NCBI RefSeq assembly: GCF_001883705.2
Contig: NZ_MDEQ02000015.1
Location: 124,001-188,000 of the forward strand
From: Burkholderia catarinensis
GTDB taxonomy: Bacteria; Pseudomonadota; Gammaproteobacteria; Burkholderiales; Burkholderiaceae
Length of the DNA: 64,000 nt
Reading direction: 5' to 3'
Positions within the stretch are counted from its first letter, which is position 1, and each line of letters starts with the position of its first letter. The notes below the pieces were generated by a model. It did not search any database. It saw only the letters and a list, made by a program, of their open reading frames with translations, and was not told the origin of the DNA. A program made the translations under genes and the position numbers. This document shows, in pieces, positions 59,856 to 64,000 of this stretch.

Positions 59856-61163
59856 ATGTCCGATTCCTACTTCCCGCGCTGGCGGATGCAATCGACCGGC
59901 GCGGCGTCGCGCGTGGTCGGCCCCGACGAGCGCCTGGCGTGGCCGCAGATGGTCGCGATGGGCGTGCAGCACGTCGTCGCGATGTTCGGCTCGACCGTGC
60001 TCGCGCCGCTGCTGATGGGCTTCGACCCGAACCTGTGCATCTTCATGTCGGGCATCGGCACGCTGCTGTTCTTCGTGCTGGTCGGCGGCCGGGTGCCGAG
60101 CTACCTCGGCTCGAGCTTCGCGTTCATCGGCCTCGTGATCGCGGTGACGGGCTACGGCGGCAGCGGCCCGAACCCGAACATCCCGGTCGCGCTCGGCGGG
60201 ATCGTCGCGTGCGGCGTCGTGTACGTCGCGCTCGGCGCGCTGGTGCAGGCGATCGGCACGCGCTGGATCGAGGCGCTGATGCCGCCCGTCGTCACCGGCG
60301 CGGTCGTCGCGGTGATCGGGCTGAACCTCGCGCCGATCGCGGTCAAGGGCGTGTCGGCGTCGACCTTCGACTCGGTGATGGCGCTCGTCACGGTGCTGTG
60401 CGTCGGCGGCGTCGCGGTGTTCGCGCGCGGGATGATGCAGCGCCTGCTGATCCTGATCGGGCTCGTGATCGCGTACGCGATCTACGCGGTCGCGACCAAC
60501 GGAATGGGCCTCGGCAAGCCGATCGACTTCTCGATCGTCACGCACGCCGCGTGGTTCGGCATCCCGTCGTTCCACGCGCCGGTGTTCGACCCGCATGCGA
60601 TGCTGATGCTCGCGCCGATCGCGGTGATCCTCGTTGCCGAGAACCTCGGCCACATCAAGGCCGTCAGCGCGATGACCGGCCAGAATCTCGACCGCTACAT
60701 CGGCCGCGCGTTCATCGGCGACGGGCTGGCGACGATCGTGTCGGGCAGCGTCGGCGGCACCGGCGTGACGACCTACGCGGAAAACATCGGCGTGATGGCT
60801 GTCACGCGCATCTATTCGACGCTCGTGTTCGTGGTGGCTGCGCTGATCGCGATCCTGCTCGGCTTCTCGCCGAAGTTCGGCGCGGTGATCCAGACGATCC
60901 CGGGCCCCGTGCTCGGCGGCGTGTCGATCGTCGTGTTCGGGCTGATCGCGGTGACGGGCGCGCGGATCTGGGTCGTCAACAAGGTCGACTTCTCCGACAA
61001 CCGCAACCTGATCGTCGCGGCCGTCACGCTGGTGCTCGGCGCCGGCGACTTCTCGCTGAAGCTCGGCGGCTTCGGGCTCGGCGGGATCGGCACCGCGACG
61101 TTCGGCGCGATCATCCTGTACGCGATCCTGCGCAAGGAAAAGGAATCGGGCCCGGTGGTCTGA
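59856..61163 (+). CDS. NCS2 (uracil/xanthine) family permease, RutG/UraA-like
   Basis: 435 residues with 12-14 membrane segments. MVAMGVQHVVAMFGSTVLAP and MGFDPNLCIFMSGIGTLLFF open it; VAENLGHIKAVSAMTGQNLD and GDGLATIVSGSVGGTGVTTY contain the NAT/NCS2 signature with the substrate-binding Glu. It probably imports uracil or another pyrimidine with protons. AGGAG lies 11 bases before the ATG. It stands alone. Confidence 0.93.
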   Translation: MSDSYFPRWRMQSTGAASRVVGPDERLAWPQMVAMGVQHVVAMFGSTVLAPLLMGFDPNLCIFMSGIGTLLFFVLVGGRVPSYLGSSFAFIGLVIAVTGYGGSGPNPNIPVALGGIVACGVVYVALGALVQAIGTRWIEALMPPVVTGAVVAVIGLNLAPIAVKGVSASTFDSVMALVTVLCVGGVAVFARGMMQRLLILIGLVIAYAIYAVATNGMGLGKPIDFSIVTHAAWFGIPSFHAPVFDPHAMLMLAPIAVILVAENLGHIKAVSAMTGQNLDRYIGRAFIGDGLATIVSGSVGGTGVTTYAENIGVMAVTRIYSTLVFVVAALIAILLGFSPKFGAVIQTIPGPVLGGVSIVVFGLIAVTGARIWVVNKVDFSDNRNLIVAAVTLVLGAGDFSLKLGGFGLGGIGTATFGAIILYAILRKEKESGPVV

Positions 61164-61203
61164 ACGAAATACGGGCGGCGCAATGCCGCCCGCCGGCGCC
61201 CAC

Positions 61204-62088
61204 TCACGCGCCGATATTCGACTGCGCCTGCAGCCACGCGCAGAACTGCGCGACGAGCGGATCGTCGGCCGGCGCGCGCGGCGCGATCCACCAGTAGCTG
61301 CGCGTCGCGATGCGCGGCCCGGGCAGCGGCATCACGAGCCGGCCGCTCGCGAGTTCGTCGTCGATCAGCGGCAACGGGCCGAGCGCGACGCCGAGCCCGT
61401 CGACGGCCGCCTGCAGCGCCAGGTAGAAATGGTCGAACGACTGCCGCTTGCGCCCCTTCATCGCCACGCCGGCCGCCGCGAACCAGTCGCGCCAGCCTTC
61501 CGGCCGCGTATCCGAATGCAGCAGCACGTGCCGCGCGAGGTCGTCAGCGCGCGCGATCGGCGCGCGTTTGAGCAGCGCGGGGCTGCAGACCGGGATCACG
61601 CTTTCGTCGAGGAAGTGGCCGCTCGTGCAGTTCGGCCAGTGGCCGGGGCCGCGGCGGATCGCGACATCGAAGCCGTCGAGTGTGTCGAGCGGCGCGTTCG
61701 ACGTCGACAGCTTCAGCTCGACGTTCGGCACGTCGCGCTGGAACCGCGACAGGCGCGGCAGCAGCCATTTCATCGCGAAGGTCGGCAGCGCATTGATGCG
61801 CAGCACGCGCGCCGCGCCGGTGTTGCGCAACTGCTCGGTCGCGTGCGCGATGCTGTCGAACGCCGCGCGCACGGTGTCCAGGTAGCGGCGGCCTTCGTCG
61901 GTGAGCTTCACGCGCTTGCCGTAGCGGTGGAACACCGGCTTGCCGAGCCACGCCTCGAACGCGGCGATCTGCCGGCTGATGGCACCGTGGGTCACATGCA
62001 GCTCGTCGCCGGCGGCGCTGAAGCTTTCATGTCGTGCCGCGGCTTCAAAGGCCCGAAGCGCGGAAAAGGGCGGGAGATCGCGTGCCAT
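61204..62088 (-). CDS. LysR family transcriptional regulator, GcvA-like
   Basis: 294 residues. LPPFSALRAFEAAARHESFS and ELHVTHGAISRQIAAFEAWL form the winged helix-turn-helix, followed by a substrate-binding domain (LRINALPTFAMKWLLPRLSR) of the GcvA subgroup. It is divergent from the chromate transporter genes with 96 bp between, the usual place for a LysR regulator and its target, but the effector is not indicated. Confidence 0.92.
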   Translation of the reverse strand: MARDLPPFSALRAFEAAARHESFSAAGDELHVTHGAISRQIAAFEAWLGKPVFHRYGKRVKLTDEGRRYLDTVRAAFDSIAHATEQLRNTGAARVLRINALPTFAMKWLLPRLSRFQRDVPNVELKLSTSNAPLDTLDGFDVAIRRGPGHWPNCTSGHFLDESVIPVCSPALLKRAPIARADDLARHVLLHSDTRPEGWRDWFAAAGVAMKGRKRQSFDHFYLALQAAVDGLGVALGPLPLIDDELASGRLVMPLPGPRIATRSYWWIAPRAPADDPLVAQFCAWLQAQSNIGA

Positions 62089-62184
62089 GCTTGTGATTCT
62101 AGATCACAAGGGCGCGCCGATAAAATCGTTTTGCCGGAATCCGGAACGGCGGTAACCTCGGCTCACCGTTTGATGAGGAGCCCC

Positions 62185-62817
62185 ATGCAATCCGTTGCCC
62201 CGCCGCCTGCCGCGCCACCCCGCAGCGTCGGCCTCGCCGAGCTGTTCACCGGTTTCCTGTCGCTCGGCCTCATGTCGTTCGGCGGCGCGCTGCCGTTCGC
62301 GCGGCGCACGATCGTCGACGAGCGCAAGTGGCTCTCCGCCGACGAATTCACCGATCTGCTCGGCCTGTGCCAGTTCCTGCCGGGCGGCAACGTGATCAAC
62401 CTGTCGGTTGCCGTCGGCATGCGCTTTCGCGGCGTCGCCGGTGCGTTCGCGGGCATTCTCGGGCTGATCGCGGGCCCGACGCTCGTCGTCGTCGCGCTCG
62501 GCGTGCTGTACGCGAAGACGCAGAGCGATCCGCACGTGCAGCACCTGTTCGCGGGGCTCGCCGCCGCGGCCGCCGGGCTGCTCGTCGCGATGGCCGTGAA
62601 GGTCGCGAAGCCGCTGCGGCACGCGCGTGCGGCGGCCGGCATCGCGGCGCTCGCGTTCGTCGCGATCGCGGTGCTGCGCCTCCCGCTGCTGACCACGATG
62701 CTCGTGCTGACGCCCGTCAGCGTGTGGCTCGCGTCGCGGCGCCGGGGCGCGGGTACGCCGCAGTCCGCATCCGCATCCGCGCCCGCAGGCGACGCGCAGC
62801 ACGGAGGCCGGCCATGA
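62185..62817 (+). CDS. Chromate transporter, N-terminal-half-type chain (short ChrA)
   Basis: 210 residues and about six helices. LFTGFLSLGLMSFGGALPFA and LLGLCQFLPGGNVINLSVAV are the ChrA half-protein motifs. Short chains of this kind work in pairs, with opposite topology. AGGAG precedes the ATG. The Ala/Ser-rich C-terminus overlaps the next gene (ATGA), which encodes the second half. Chromate efflux is the known family role; sulfate or another anion is possible. Confidence 0.9.
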   Translation: MQSVAPPPAAPPRSVGLAELFTGFLSLGLMSFGGALPFARRTIVDERKWLSADEFTDLLGLCQFLPGGNVINLSVAVGMRFRGVAGAFAGILGLIAGPTLVVVALGVLYAKTQSDPHVQHLFAGLAAAAAGLLVAMAVKVAKPLRHARAAAGIAALAFVAIAVLRLPLLTTMLVLTPVSVWLASRRRGAGTPQSASASAPAGDAQHGGRP

Positions 62818-63341
62818 ACGACACGCTGGTCGCGATCGCGACGATCTTCAGCCAGTTGTCGCTGCTCGCATTCGGCGGCGGCAACACGATCCTGCCGGAG
62901 ATGCAGCGGCAGGTCGTCGACGTGCATCACTGGATGAGCGCGCACGAGTTCACCGCGCTGTTCGCGCTGGCCCAGGCGGCGCCGGGGCCGAACATGATGA
63001 TCGTGTCGCTGGTCGGGTGGCACGTGGCCGGCTGGGCCGGGCTGCTCGTCGCGTCGCTCGCGAAGTTCGGGCCGTCGTCGATCGTCACGGTACTCGCGCT
63101 GCATGCGTGGGAGCGCTTTCGCGACCGGCCGTGGCGCCGCTACGTGCAGCAGGGGATGATGCCCGTCACGGCCGGGCTCGTCGCGGCGAGCGCGGTGCTG
63201 ATCTCCGAGGCATCGAACCGCACGGCGATCCAGTGGGGCATCACGGCCGCGTGCGCGGTGCTCGCGTGGCGCACGCGCATCCATCCGCTGTGGCTGCTTG
63301 CCGGCGGCGCGCTGATCGGGCTCACGGGCATCGGGCAGTGA
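62814..63341 (+). CDS. Chromate transporter, C-terminal-half-type chain (short ChrA)
   Basis: 175 residues. IFSQLSLLAFGGGNTILPEM, FTALFALAQAAPGPNMMIVS and LVGWHVAGWAGLLVASLAKF carry the same family motifs as the upstream chain. The two overlap by 4 bp and together equal a full-length ChrA of about 385 residues. Confidence 0.9.
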   Translation: MNDTLVAIATIFSQLSLLAFGGGNTILPEMQRQVVDVHHWMSAHEFTALFALAQAAPGPNMMIVSLVGWHVAGWAGLLVASLAKFGPSSIVTVLALHAWERFRDRPWRRYVQQGMMPVTAGLVAASAVLISEASNRTAIQWGITAACAVLAWRTRIHPLWLLAGGALIGLTGIGQ

Positions 63342-63398
63342 GCGGCGCCAAGTAGCCTTCCGTGCGCCATACTGGCGCGAATCTTCACGGGAGGATCG

Positions 63399-64000
63399 AT
63401 GGATCTCGACGGCGCCAGCCGCAATCTCACTGTCGCCGCGTTGCTGACGCTGTCCGGCGGCTACCTCGACGCGTACACGTACGTCGGCCACGGCCATGTG
63501 TTCGCGAACACGATGACCGGCAACGTCGCGCTGCTCGGCATCAACCTGTCGGCCGGCGAATGGGCCGCCGCGCTGCATCACGTGCCGCCGCTCGTCGGCT
63601 TCGTGATCGCGGTGTTCGTCGCGCACCTGCTCGGCCTCGCCGCGCAGCGCGGCTGGATGCGGCACACGGCGTTCACGAGCCTGATCGTCGAGATCGCGTT
63701 TCTCGGCGTCGCCGCGAGCGGTCTCGTCGGCGCGTCGAGCGCGTGGCTGATTCCGGGCATCTCGTTCGTCGCGACGCTGCAGACGCTGTCGTTCACCCAT
63801 CTCGAGGAACTGTCGTACACGTCGGTGATGACGACCGGCAACCTGCGGCGCGCCGCGCAGAAGCTGTTCGTCGGGCTGATCCCGCGCTACGACGTGCTCG
63901 CGCTGCACGACTCGGCGCTGCTCGCGACGATCAGCTTCTGCTTCCTGGCCGGCGCGGTGGCCGGCGGCCTCGTCACGCGGCTCGTGCCGGATGTCGCGCT
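63399..64000 (+). CDS. DUF1275/YoaK family membrane protein (cut by the right edge)
   Basis: At least 200 residues before the window ends. LTLSGGYLDAYTYVGHGHVF and ANTMTGNVALLGINLSAGEW are the diagnostic DUF1275 N-terminal motifs, followed by hydrophobic helices and SYTSVMTTGNLRRAAQKLF. Members are six-helix inner-membrane proteins of unknown function. GGAGG lies just before the ATG. It follows the chromate transporter by 57 bp. Confidence 0.9.
   Translation, partial: MDLDGASRNLTVAALLTLSGGYLDAYTYVGHGHVFANTMTGNVALLGINLSAGEWAAALHHVPPLVGFVIAVFVAHLLGLAAQRGWMRHTAFTSLIVEIAFLGVAASGLVGASSAWLIPGISFVATLQTLSFTHLEELSYTSVMTTGNLRRAAQKLFVGLIPRYDVLALHDSALLATISFCFLAGAVAGGLVTRLVPDVA

Overview
The window is about 68% GC, tightly packed, with strong G/C third-position codon bias. 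Its gene set and order point to chromosome 1 of a Burkholderia species, most likely of the B. cepacia complex. The evidence is two flagellar gene blocks split by about 36 kb of housekeeping genes, sigma-28 promoters of the TAAA-N15-GCCGATAA type, a pxpBCA 5-oxoprolinase operon and a Dpp-type peptide transporter. No rRNA, tRNA, insertion sequence, prophage or CRISPR array was found.

Left block (1-9.4 kb): fliF-fliG-fliH-fliI-fliJ-fliK run leftward as a chain of overlapping genes encoding the MS ring, switch, export ATPase complex and hook-length control; fliK runs off the edge. fliE is divergent, and a 14-bp x 8 tandem repeat follows its stop codon. A sigma-28 promoter then drives fliS, fliT, a second FliK-domain protein and a small FlhB C-domain-like protein.

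Middle (9.4-45 kb): a Fur-box-preceded PepSY membrane protein with a terminator-like hairpin in its leader; XdhC; an unrecognised protein built of two near-identical modules beside an AT-rich patch; an amino acid permease; a soluble two-component pair; ferredoxin-NADP reductase; an EEP-family hydrolase, a secreted protein and a nitroreductase; an AAA ATPase, an FAD oxidoreductase, a HiPIP and an MHS transporter; dppABCDF with a translationally coupled TraB/GumN protein; a promoter-to-terminator segment that may encode an RNA; pxpBCA with a divergent winged-helix regulator; formyl-THF cyclo-ligase, a soluble lytic transglycosylase, an epimerase-like protein, a glutathione S-transferase and cca; an XRE-cupin regulator divergent from an aminopeptidase P; and a GDSL phospholipase/haemolysin-like esterase.

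Right block (45-59.6 kb): flgM-flgN and flgA run leftward. flgBCDEFGHIJ runs rightward and encodes the rod, hook and P/L rings. ycgR (flagellar brake) and flgKL (hook-filament junction) follow, each unit with its own sigma-28-like promoter. FlgK and FlgL carry the same roughly 85-residue insert. The window closes with an NCS2 permease, a LysR regulator divergent from a split chromate transporter, and a truncated DUF1275 membrane protein.

The most unusual items are the repeat after fliE, the shared FlgK/FlgL insert, the orphan promoter/terminator unit at 31.3-31.7 kb, the Fur-box/hairpin leader, and the duplicated-module protein.
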